This document shows positions 24,026 through 32,647 of a stretch of DNA of 64,000 bases, piece by piece (the first letter of the stretch is position 1; every line of letters starts with the position of its first letter). Position numbers and translations under genes: made by a program. The notes below the pieces were generated by a model. That model was not told the DNA's origin, did no database searches, and saw only the letters and a list, made by a program, of their open reading frames with translations. Source of the stretch: Paramuribaculum sp. (lineage in GTDB: Bacteria; Bacteroidota; Bacteroidia; Bacteroidales; Muribaculaceae). Location: positions 310,001-374,000 of the forward strand of contig JAFLSD010000001.1 of NCBI GenBank assembly GCA_022511125.1. The letters run 5' to 3'.

Positions 24026-26998
24026 ATGAAGATCCGATTTTTTCTCTTTGCTATTATAACGTTGGTGTCACTTTCAGCGCGGGCGCAGTCTCATAGTCCT
24101 GAAGTGAAAGGATATCTCGAGCGAGGCGAAGCGATGCTTCGCGACAGAAATTATGCCGGCCTCGATCATCAGATGAAAGAGCTATCCCGGCTTAACCCTT
24201 CTGCGGCTCAAACAGAAGACGCGCGGCGTCTATCGTCCATAGCTGCCATCCACCTGCCCGGGATGCCCGACGCGCTCGCTCTTATAAATTCTTGGCTTGC
24301 CGACTATCCGGGTAGTGTATATTATCCCGAAATGTTATCTCTAAAGGGTGATTATTATTTTTTTAGCGGCGAATATTATACGGCTATTCTTATCTATGAA
24401 AGTCTCAACCGTTCGCAATTTGACACTGCATTGGCTTCAGATATCACTTACCGTCTTGCATATGCGAAGATGATGTTGGGCGAGAGTAGCGAAGCTGCGA
24501 AACTCTTTGCCACGTTGTTCGGGAATAAACAATGGAGCCCGGCGGCCAACTTCTATTCCGGTTATCTCTCGTATTCCGATGGAAACTACGCCCAGGCGCT
24601 GAATTATTTTGGTAAGGTGCCGAATAACACGGAACTTTCCGTTGCTGCAGATTATTACACGGCACAAATTTATTTCACTGACGGACAATATGAGAAAGCC
24701 CTCTCCATCTCTCAAAAGCTTATAAAAGACAATCCGATAGAAGAATATTATGGTGAAATATGCCGTATAGCGGGAGAGTCGCTTTATAATCTTGGACGCG
24801 AAGAAGATGCGGTTCCCTATTTGTTGAAATATGTAGGGACAACAGCCAACCCATCACCTTCAGCCATGTATATTCTCGGGGTGGGAGAATACAAAGATGG
24901 CGATTATACCTCCGCTATAAATCATCTTGTCAAAGTCGCACGCGAAGATAATGCGATGGGTCAGAGCGCAAATCTTTATATCGGACAGGCCTATGTCAAC
25001 CTGAACAAGATCGACGCTGCCCTTATGTGCTTTGAGAAGGCATATAGAATGGGATATGACCGTCAGGTCGCGGAAAGCGCACTCTACAATTATGCTGTGG
25101 CAAAGAGCGAAGGAGGAAAGATACCTTTCTCCAACAGTGTGACTCTTTTTGAGGATTTTCTAAGGCAATACCCTGATTCGCGATATGCCACTCAAGTCAG
25201 AGAATATATGATCTCGGGCTATATGTCCGACAACGACTATTCCCAGGCACTGAGGATCATCGAATCGGTTAAAAATCCCGACTCCGAAATAATGAAAGCC
25301 AAGCAGGAATGTCTGTTCGTTCTCGGCACGAGAGAATATAACACCGGCGACCTCTCAACAGCTCTGACGCGGTTCCGACAGGCGGCTCTGATAGCAAACG
25401 GAGATAAAAATATTTCCCGTCAGTGTCTGCTGTGGCAGGGTACATGCCAGTATGACCTCGGTAAATATTCCGACGCGGTCAAGAGCTTACAAAGTTATAT
25501 CGAATCGGCTTCGTCAATGGATGAAAATCTCGCGCTCGCCCGGTATGATCTGGGATATGCACGGTTTGCTCAACACGATTATAAAGCCGCGTACACAGAC
25601 TTCCGTCAGGTGATAGATCTGAATCCCGAGCGGAAAATGCTTGCCGATGCTTATAACCGCGCGGCAGACTGCCTCTATTATCAGTCTGACTTCGCCGGAG
25701 CTGAAACACTTTACAAGAAATCATTTGACACCAATCCCTCGGAAGGAGATTATGCCATGTTCCAGCAGGCTGTCATGAAAGGGCTTCGGAGAGATCATGC
25801 GGGTAAGATAAAAGCCTTGGATGACATGATAGACCGCTACCCTGCTTCCACCCTCATTCCGGCTGCTATCCTCGAAAAAGCAGAAAGCTACTCCGCTACA
25901 GGAAATACACAGGCTGCCATAGAAAACTACAGGGCTTTGTTGAAAAATTTTGCCGAAACATCCTACGGGCGTAATGGCGCTTTACAGCTTGCCATTACCT
26001 ATCAAAGCGTTGGTCGCAACGATGAGGCTATCGAGACTTACCGCCATATCATAACGTCCTACCCCTCAAGCGAAGAAGCCAAACTCGCTGCGGAAGACTT
26101 GAAACTGATATATGCCGACAATGGAAGATTGAGAGAATTTCAGCAATTTTTGAACTCGATTCCCGGAGCGCCTTCGATGGATGCTTCAGAAGTTGAAGCG
26201 CTGACATTCCGCAAAGCCGAGTCGGAATATATCAATCGTCATTCGATTGAACTTGTCGAATCGTATCTACGTGAATATCCTCGCGGTGTTTACCGCCCAC
26301 AAGCCTTGTATATGGTGGCTGAAGCCCGCATGGATAATGGCGATATCGACAAGGCCTATGATTATGCATGCGATATTGTGAAGGGATATCCCGATTCGGA
26401 TGTGGCTGTCGATGCCCTTCTGATAAAGGCTATGGCTGAAGAAAACAAAGGAAAGACAGCCGAGGCGTTACATTCATATCAACTTCTCGACACCCGCGCA
26501 ACTGGTGCTAAAATGACAGGTAAAGCCAGATTGGGAATACTACGTACCGCTACTGATTTGAAACAGTACGATACCGCTCTCGAAGTTAGCGAAAGGTTGA
26601 AGGCATCAACCGGTCTCGGTTTAAATGAACAGAAAGAAACATCTTATCTCCACGCTGTGGCTTTATATGGCGCTGGAAGAAAAAACGAAGCGATGACACA
26701 ATGGGAAGCGCTTGCCAAAACACCCGAAAACATCTTCGGTTCAAAAGCGGCAGTAGCATTGGCTGAAGCACAACTTTCGTCAGGGAGAGCCGCCGATGCT
26801 GAAAAAACTGCCGACGCTTTCATCTCATCCAATCCGCCCCATCAATACTGGCTCGCAAGAGGATTTATAGTGCTCAGCGATGCCTTAAGGGCACAAGGTA
26901 ATACTTTCGAGGCCGATGAATATCTCCGGAGTCTACGCACGAATTATCCAGGAAACGAAAAAGATATTTTTGAAATGATCGACCGACGTTTGAAATAA
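24026..26998 (+). CDS. large exported tetratricopeptide-repeat protein
   Basis: 990 aa with a signal peptide (1-20, SARAQ). From residue 30 to about 980 it is almost wholly TPR-type helical repeats, for example YYTAQIYFTDGQYEKALSIS, YILGVGEYKDGDYTSAINHL, LYIGQAYVNLNKIDAALMCF and QLAITYQSVGRNDEAIETYR. Probably a periplasmic or outer-membrane scaffold. It is paired with an outer-membrane barrel gene 17 bases downstream, a gene order I recall as frequent in Bacteroidales. Function not known. Confidence 0.88.
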   Translation: MKIRFFLFAIITLVSLSARAQSHSPEVKGYLERGEAMLRDRNYAGLDHQMKELSRLNPSAAQTEDARRLSSIAAIHLPGMPDALALINSWLADYPGSVYYPEMLSLKGDYYFFSGEYYTAILIYESLNRSQFDTALASDITYRLAYAKMMLGESSEAAKLFATLFGNKQWSPAANFYSGYLSYSDGNYAQALNYFGKVPNNTELSVAADYYTAQIYFTDGQYEKALSISQKLIKDNPIEEYYGEICRIAGESLYNLGREEDAVPYLLKYVGTTANPSPSAMYILGVGEYKDGDYTSAINHLVKVAREDNAMGQSANLYIGQAYVNLNKIDAALMCFEKAYRMGYDRQVAESALYNYAVAKSEGGKIPFSNSVTLFEDFLRQYPDSRYATQVREYMISGYMSDNDYSQALRIIESVKNPDSEIMKAKQECLFVLGTREYNTGDLSTALTRFRQAALIANGDKNISRQCLLWQGTCQYDLGKYSDAVKSLQSYIESASSMDENLALARYDLGYARFAQHDYKAAYTDFRQVIDLNPERKMLADAYNRAADCLYYQSDFAGAETLYKKSFDTNPSEGDYAMFQQAVMKGLRRDHAGKIKALDDMIDRYPASTLIPAAILEKAESYSATGNTQAAIENYRALLKNFAETSYGRNGALQLAITYQSVGRNDEAIETYRHIITSYPSSEEAKLAAEDLKLIYADNGRLREFQQFLNSIPGAPSMDASEVEALTFRKAESEYINRHSIELVESYLREYPRGVYRPQALYMVAEARMDNGDIDKAYDYACDIVKGYPDSDVAVDALLIKAMAEENKGKTAEALHSYQLLDTRATGAKMTGKARLGILRTATDLKQYDTALEVSERLKASTGLGLNEQKETSYLHAVALYGAGRKNEAMTQWEALAKTPENIFGSKAAVALAEAQLSSGRAADAEKTADAFISSNPPHQYWLARGFIVLSDALRAQGNTFEADEYLRSLRTNYPGNEKDIFEMIDRRLK

Positions 26999-27015
26999 AT
27001 CAGAATTCGGAAAAA

Positions 27016-28761
27016 ATGAAAAAAATCGCCATACTTATAGTTGCCGCTTTCCTGCTCCCTTTGCGCCTTATGTCGCAAGGGTTGCACAACGAGATAACAG
27101 TGGAGCATGACGTGATTCCCGAGCAGAGAGATGCCGTAAGATTGGGTTTCTTACCTCGGATTTCGTTGAATCCCGTCCAGAAAAGCACCTTACATTATAG
27201 CCGCGCAGGAATTACTACCCAAGTACCACCCGGATTCGACATTCTCGATCCCGCGGCCTATGGTGACACTGTCTACACTTCGCCGTGGAAAGGATATGTC
27301 CGCGCAGGTATTTTCCCCTTTATGTTCAATTCATCTGTTTCTGCCGGATACCGCGTGATTGATAACGAAAAAACCCACTTCGGTGCGTGGCTACAATATG
27401 ACGGCACCAACTACCAGAGATCCTACGGGAAATTTCAGTGGGCTGATCCGGTCATGATGCCTGACAAAAAAACGTCGATAAAACATAACACTATAACCCT
27501 TGAGGGTGCTTTGCTGCAGAAAACCGGAAATGCATCGCGATTTGAGCTTGATTTTGGCTATACATACGCTAACTATAACCGTCCGGCGATTGCATCGTAC
27601 GAAGCTTTCAATCCCGTGGAGATCACTCGCGATTTTATAGGACAGGGGCTGAATAGATTCAATGTAGATGCAGGATGGAGAGCGGAAGTGAAAAATATTA
27701 ATTTCGGAATCAAGGCCGGTCTTTCACGCTTCGCATTTACCGATGCGGGCATTATTTCTTCAGCTCGTCAGAATCAATGGAAAGGCGAAGCCGATGCCTC
27801 GGTCGCATTGGACGACAAATCGAAAGTGAAGATCGCGATTGACTTCTCATATCTGCAAAACAGTCAGAATGCCGTGGAAAACACTTTCCCTTCACAGGAT
27901 ATCGCGACCGACATTCCTTTAATCGAAGCGACTCCGGGTGCTGACACATGGCTTCTTAGACTCAAACCTTCTTATATTCTTACAACCGATAAGACGGTTT
28001 TTGATGCCGGTGTAAAAATCGATTTTACCCATAATGCCGGGAAAGGATTACATATCGCGCCTGATGTGAGATTCTCTATCAATCCAAAGGGTATCGCGGG
28101 TATCACTCTTTATGCTGGAGGAGGCGAAATGCAGAACTCCTTAGCATTCGTCTACGACCGCATAACTCCTTACATCCCGACCTATTTCACATATTCCAAC
28201 GCCCATTTGCCGATAACGTTCGGTGCCGATTTGCGCTTCGGTCCCGTTGCCGGCTTCTATGCTTCGGTTTATGGGCAATATGCTAAGGCCAATGATTGGC
28301 TTATGCCATCCTTCTCCGACGACTATAACTTCCGACTATTGGAGACAGTCAACATGTCAGGCCTTATGGTCGGCGCCAAGTTAGGATATCGCTACGGGAA
28401 GATAGCCGAAGCGAAAGCCTCCGTTGAATTTTCGCCCCGCAAGTTCCCCACAAGAGGATACTATCTTTGGTTTGATCGAGCCAAAATGGTGGTCAACGGC
28501 TCATTGATAATCACCCCGATATCGCCGCTTGACATAACTGTAGATTACACTCTCCGAACCGGACGCGTTGTTGCTTCCGGCGATGGTTTCGTTGATATCG
28601 GCAATATGTCGGATCTTGCTATAGGAGTCACTTGGAGATTTAACGACAGGTTCTCTGCATTCTTGAGAGGTGAAAATCTTCTAAATGGGAATTATCTTCA
28701 GCTCGGATTTGTCCCCTCACAAGGGCTGAACGGATTGATTGGAATTGCATATAAATTTTAA
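27016..28761 (+). CDS. outer-membrane beta-barrel protein, TonB-receptor-like without plug
   Basis: 581 aa with a signal peptide (about 1-20). No plug domain is seen; alternating strands run the whole length and end with LNGNYLQLGFVPSQGLNGLIGIAYKF, the aromatic-terminated C-terminus recognised by the BAM machinery. NLLNGNY resembles TonB-receptor C-terminal strands. With the preceding TPR protein it may form a two-part outer-membrane assembly. Barrel confident, role unknown. Confidence 0.8.
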   Translation: MKKIAILIVAAFLLPLRLMSQGLHNEITVEHDVIPEQRDAVRLGFLPRISLNPVQKSTLHYSRAGITTQVPPGFDILDPAAYGDTVYTSPWKGYVRAGIFPFMFNSSVSAGYRVIDNEKTHFGAWLQYDGTNYQRSYGKFQWADPVMMPDKKTSIKHNTITLEGALLQKTGNASRFELDFGYTYANYNRPAIASYEAFNPVEITRDFIGQGLNRFNVDAGWRAEVKNINFGIKAGLSRFAFTDAGIISSARQNQWKGEADASVALDDKSKVKIAIDFSYLQNSQNAVENTFPSQDIATDIPLIEATPGADTWLLRLKPSYILTTDKTVFDAGVKIDFTHNAGKGLHIAPDVRFSINPKGIAGITLYAGGGEMQNSLAFVYDRITPYIPTYFTYSNAHLPITFGADLRFGPVAGFYASVYGQYAKANDWLMPSFSDDYNFRLLETVNMSGLMVGAKLGYRYGKIAEAKASVEFSPRKFPTRGYYLWFDRAKMVVNGSLIITPISPLDITVDYTLRTGRVVASGDGFVDIGNMSDLAIGVTWRFNDRFSAFLRGENLLNGNYLQLGFVPSQGLNGLIGIAYKF

Positions 28762-28765
28762 AACA

Positions 28766-29521
28766 GTGAACGACAGCGTAGTCATAATACCCACTTATAA
28801 CGAGTGTGAAAATATCTCCGCGATTATCGACGCGGTTCTTGGTCAGCCTCATCCGTTCGATATCTTAGTGGTCGACGACTGTTCGCCCGACGGTACGGCA
28901 GCAATTGTCAAAGAAAAAATGAGCGGTCATCCTTCGAGAATCCACCTCCTCGAGAGAGAAGGCAAACAAGGGCTCGGCACTGCCTATATCGCCGGCTTCA
29001 AATGGGCGCTTCAACATGGCTATGACTATGTTTTCGAAATGGATGCCGATTTTTCTCACAATCCCGCAGATCTAAACGAACTTTATAAAGCTTGTGCCGT
29101 CGACGGAGCCGACATGTCGATAGGCTCGCGTTATCTCACCGGTGTCAACGTTGTCAACTGGCCTATCGGACGAGTCTTGATGTCTTACTATGCCTCCGCT
29201 TACGTTAGATTCGTAACGCGTATGCCCGTTCGCGATGCTACTGCCGGATTTGTGTGCTTCACACGAAAAGTTCTCGAGGCATTGCCCCTCGACGACATAA
29301 AATTCAAGGGCTACGCTTTTCAGATCGAGATGAAGTTTCTGACATGGATCTACGGCTTCCGCCTGAAAGAAGTGCCCATCGTTTTCGTCAATCGTGTGCT
29401 CGGAACAAGTAAGATGAGTAGCGGCATCTTCAGCGAAGCTTTCTTCGGAATCATTCGACTCAAACTCTGGAGTATCTTCAACAAACACCCATACTGTAGA
29501 AAGAAAAAGAACGACAAATGA
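28766..29521 (+). CDS. polyprenol-phosphate mannosyltransferase (GT2, Ppm/DPM1-like)
   Basis: 251 aa from GTG at 28766, which begins VNDSVVIIPTYNE as relatives do. An ATG at 28739 would add 9 residues and overlap the barrel gene by 23 bases. GT2 motifs: VIIPTYNECENI, DILVVDDCSPDGT, the metal motif EMDADFSHNP, IGSRYL, and the acceptor region FKGYAFQIEMKFL. Transfers mannose (or another hexose) from a nucleotide sugar to a polyprenol phosphate at the inner membrane, for O-glycosylation or lipid-linked sugars. The end overlaps pyrC by 4 bases. Confidence 0.88.
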   Translation: MNDSVVIIPTYNECENISAIIDAVLGQPHPFDILVVDDCSPDGTAAIVKEKMSGHPSRIHLLEREGKQGLGTAYIAGFKWALQHGYDYVFEMDADFSHNPADLNELYKACAVDGADMSIGSRYLTGVNVVNWPIGRVLMSYYASAYVRFVTRMPVRDATAGFVCFTRKVLEALPLDDIKFKGYAFQIEMKFLTWIYGFRLKEVPIVFVNRVLGTSKMSSGIFSEAFFGIIRLKLWSIFNKHPYCRKKKNDK

Positions 29522-30882
29522 AAGCGGGGAAAAAGACATTGATTCATAACGTACGTATTACCGACGACGGAACGACTATCCGCGGTTACGTCCTGATTGA
29601 AGATGAATTTATACTTGCCAAAGAGGAAGGCAATGTCTCCCCGCAATTGATTTCCGAATGTCATACTGTGATCGACGGCCAAGGGAAGTTGCTTATTCCG
29701 GGTGGTATTGACGAGCACGTCCACTTCCGCCAACCCGGATTAACCCACAAAGCTGACATCGCTTCTGAGAGTAGGGCTGCGGTGGCCGGTGGTATTACGT
29801 CTTTCATCGACATGCCTAACACCAACCCGGCTACTGTGACCGTCGAAGCCTTGGAGAATAAACTCACCCTGGCTGCACAATCCTCCGTGGCAAACTATGG
29901 TTTTTTCCTCGGTGCCACTAACGACAATATCGAAGAGCTCAAAAAGGCCGATCCACGGAAAACTGCCGGAATAAAACTGTTTATCGGCTCGTCCACAGGC
30001 AATATGCTTGTAGACAAAAGTTCCACTATTCGACGTATTTTGGAGGAAATCGACATGCTCGTAGCTGTTCATGCCGAAGACGAACACACCATCCAGGCAA
30101 AACGCGCTGCTGTAATCGAACGATATGGCGAAAACCTCCCTATCGATTTCCATCCCGTCATACGAAGCCATGAAGCTTGCTACAAGGCTACAGAGGGTAT
30201 TGTAGCACTCGCTAAAGAAACCGGAGCGCGATTACACGTCCTTCATATCTCTACAGCCGATGAACTCCGGTTGTTTACACCGGGTCCCATCGAAGGGAAA
30301 CGAATCACTTCAGAAACTTGTCCTCAGTATCTCCTTTTCACCGACGAGCTATATGCTTCACTCGGAGCCAGAATAAAATGCAATCCCGCAATCAAACGAC
30401 CTGTCGACCGGGATGCGCTCCGCTATGCGGTTGCCAACGGGCTCATAGATGTCATAGCCACCGACCATGCGCCTCACCTTCTTGAAGAAAAAAAAGGAAC
30501 AGCCCTCACTGCGGTAAGCGGAATGCCTATGATTCAGTTCTCACACCCCGCCATGATCGAATTGGCAAAAGAAGGGGTGCTAACTATGGAACAGGTCGTT
30601 GAAAAGATGTCAAACAATCCTGCGCGGCTATTCCGTATCGACCGACGCGGCTTCATAAGGCCTGGCTATTACGCCGACCTCGTACTCGTAGATGATGACT
30701 GCGACCCATATCCCGTTACTCCCGAAATGGTTTTGAGCAAATGCCGATGGTCCCCACTCGAAGGTGCACCCCTCACTGTGAAAATCGACATGACATGGGT
30801 AAACGGTCACCTGCTCAACAGCTACGGCATTATCCTCGACACACCGAAAGCACTCCCACTCCGGTTCAACTCATCCGATTGA
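29518..30882 (+). CDS. pyrC: dihydroorotase
   Basis: 454 aa, type I length. Metal motif GGIDEHVHFRQPG, carboxylated-Lys region GIKLFIGSSTGNML, VAVHAEDE, LHVLHIS and the catalytic ATDHAPH are all present. It cyclises carbamoyl-aspartate to dihydroorotate in pyrimidine synthesis. Overlaps the mannosyltransferase by 4 bases (ATGA). Confidence 0.96.
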   Translation: MKAGKKTLIHNVRITDDGTTIRGYVLIEDEFILAKEEGNVSPQLISECHTVIDGQGKLLIPGGIDEHVHFRQPGLTHKADIASESRAAVAGGITSFIDMPNTNPATVTVEALENKLTLAAQSSVANYGFFLGATNDNIEELKKADPRKTAGIKLFIGSSTGNMLVDKSSTIRRILEEIDMLVAVHAEDEHTIQAKRAAVIERYGENLPIDFHPVIRSHEACYKATEGIVALAKETGARLHVLHISTADELRLFTPGPIEGKRITSETCPQYLLFTDELYASLGARIKCNPAIKRPVDRDALRYAVANGLIDVIATDHAPHLLEEKKGTALTAVSGMPMIQFSHPAMIELAKEGVLTMEQVVEKMSNNPARLFRIDRRGFIRPGYYADLVLVDDDCDPYPVTPEMVLSKCRWSPLEGAPLTVKIDMTWVNGHLLNSYGIILDTPKALPLRFNSSD

Positions 30883-30910
30883 TCTAACCTTTGCGATTGA
30901 AGAAAACAAA

Positions 30911-31420
30911 ATGATAACAATACGCAAAGCGCAAACCAACGACATTAAGGCTATTGGCGAAATCTACGAAAAAGCACGCAATTTTATGCGCAGCAACGGA
31001 AACAACAGCCAATGGAGCGATGGATATCCCGACGATAACGACGTCGCAACCGACATAAAAAATGAAAACGCCTTTGTAGGCGAGGATGCTGCAGGAAACA
31101 TCGTCATGGTTTTTGCGTTCATCGAAGGCCTCGACCCGACATACGATTTGATTGAAGACGGCAGATGGCTCAATGACCGCCCCTACGGGACGATCCACCG
31201 TTTGGCATCCGACGGTAAAACGGGTGGAGTCCTACAAGCATGTCTTAACTTCTGCTTTGAAAAAATCGACAATTTGCGCATCGATACCCACAGAGACAAC
31301 CGTCCTATGCTCGCAGCGCTGAAGAAGGCCGGCTTTGCCCGATGCGGAATTATCTACTGTAGGGATGGTTCACCACGCATTGCGTTTCAGAAAGATCTGA
31401 CTGCTCCGGTTCAATCGTAA
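30911..31420 (+). CDS. GNAT-family N-acetyltransferase
   Basis: 169 aa. One GNAT fold: MITIRKAQTNDIKAIGEIYEKA, the central strand GNIVMVFAFIEG, an acetyl-CoA-site region (GTIHRLASDGKTGGVLQACLNF) and the C-terminal IDTHRDNRPMLAALKKAGFARCGII. The substrate cannot be predicted. 28 bases downstream of pyrC and probably in the same transcript. Confidence 0.85.
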   Translation: MITIRKAQTNDIKAIGEIYEKARNFMRSNGNNSQWSDGYPDDNDVATDIKNENAFVGEDAAGNIVMVFAFIEGLDPTYDLIEDGRWLNDRPYGTIHRLASDGKTGGVLQACLNFCFEKIDNLRIDTHRDNRPMLAALKKAGFARCGIIYCRDGSPRIAFQKDLTAPVQS

Positions 31421-31454
31421 TGCTTTTCCCCAAAATGTTTTAAATTCAGCAATT

Positions 31455-32636
31455 ATGGCTAATAAATACGATTTTGACGAAATTATAGAGCGCCGGGGAA
31501 GCGGTGCTCTTAAGACCGACGCTCTTCAGGAACGTTACGGCCGCCCTGACCTCCAGGCTCTTTGGGTAGCAGATATGGACTTCGCCACTCCGCCCTTCAT
31601 CATCGATGCGCTTAAGAAGCGTCTCGATCATCCTGTATTAGGCTACACGGTCGTTCCATCCGAATATTGGCAGTCCGTCATATCATGGATCGAAAAACTA
31701 CACGGATGGAATGTCAAGCGTGAATGGCTGGCTTATATCCCCGGAATAGTGAAAGGAATAGGCATGGCCATAAATGTATTTGTAAAGCCCGATGAAAAGG
31801 TGATCATTCAGCCTCCTGTCTACCATCCGTTCCGGTTGACTCCCGAGGGTAATGCACGCAAGGTTGTGATGAATCCTCTCATCCACAATAGCGACGGCTC
31901 GTATTCGATGGATTTCGACAATCTTCGCAAAGTGGCCGACGATAAATGCCGAATGCTCATTCTATCCAATCCACACAATCCCGCAGGCATCGTTTGGACG
32001 AAAGACACACTTGCCGAACTCGCGGAAATTTGCGATGAAAGAGGCATTATAGTGATTTCTGACGAAATTCACTGCGATATGGCTCTTTTCGGCAATCGCC
32101 ATACACCGTTCGCCACCGTTAGTCCCGCGGCTGAACGCTGCTCCATAACTTTCGGTGCACCATCGAAGACCTTCAATATTGCCGGCGTAGTAAGCAGTTA
32201 TTCTATAGTGATTAACCCCGCTTTAAGGGAGAGATTCTATTCCTGGCTTACCGCTAATGAACTCGACGACCCTACTGTCTTCGCTCCGATAGCCACCATC
32301 GCGGCTTTTTCGGAGAAAGGCGACGAATGGCGCCGACAGATGCTCTCCTACGTCGAAGGTAATATCGAAGCTGTTATCGACTTCTGCCGGCGGAAAATAC
32401 CGGAGATTAAACCGTTCCGCCCCGAAGCCTCATTTCTCGTTTGGCTCGATTGCCGCGATCTCGGCCTAAGTCAGGAGCGTCTTGTCGATCTTTTTGTCAA
32501 TCAGGCACGACTCGCACTCAACGACGGCGCTATGTTCGGACAAGGCGGAGAAGGATTTATGCGGTTAAACGTCGGTTGTCCCCGCTCGACTCTACTCTCC
32601 GCGCTCGATGCCCTTCACAAAGCACTCCGAGGATAA
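31455..32636 (+). CDS. PatB/MalY-family PLP-dependent C-S lyase (cystathionine beta-lyase)
   Basis: 393 aa. Fold type I aminotransferase of the MalY/PatB group: LQALWVADMDFATPPFI, GYTVVPSEYWQSVISW, LSNPHNPAGIVW, VISDEIHCDMALFG and the PLP lysine in FGAPSKTFNIAG. Such enzymes cleave cystathionine or cysteine conjugates to pyruvate, ammonia and a thiol. Last gene of the TPR-to-patB run, convergent with polA. Confidence 0.9.
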   Translation: MANKYDFDEIIERRGSGALKTDALQERYGRPDLQALWVADMDFATPPFIIDALKKRLDHPVLGYTVVPSEYWQSVISWIEKLHGWNVKREWLAYIPGIVKGIGMAINVFVKPDEKVIIQPPVYHPFRLTPEGNARKVVMNPLIHNSDGSYSMDFDNLRKVADDKCRMLILSNPHNPAGIVWTKDTLAELAEICDERGIIVISDEIHCDMALFGNRHTPFATVSPAAERCSITFGAPSKTFNIAGVVSSYSIVINPALRERFYSWLTANELDDPTVFAPIATIAAFSEKGDEWRRQMLSYVEGNIEAVIDFCRRKIPEIKPFRPEASFLVWLDCRDLGLSQERLVDLFVNQARLALNDGAMFGQGGEGFMRLNVGCPRSTLLSALDALHKALRG

Positions 32637-32647
32637 ATTTCTCACGG

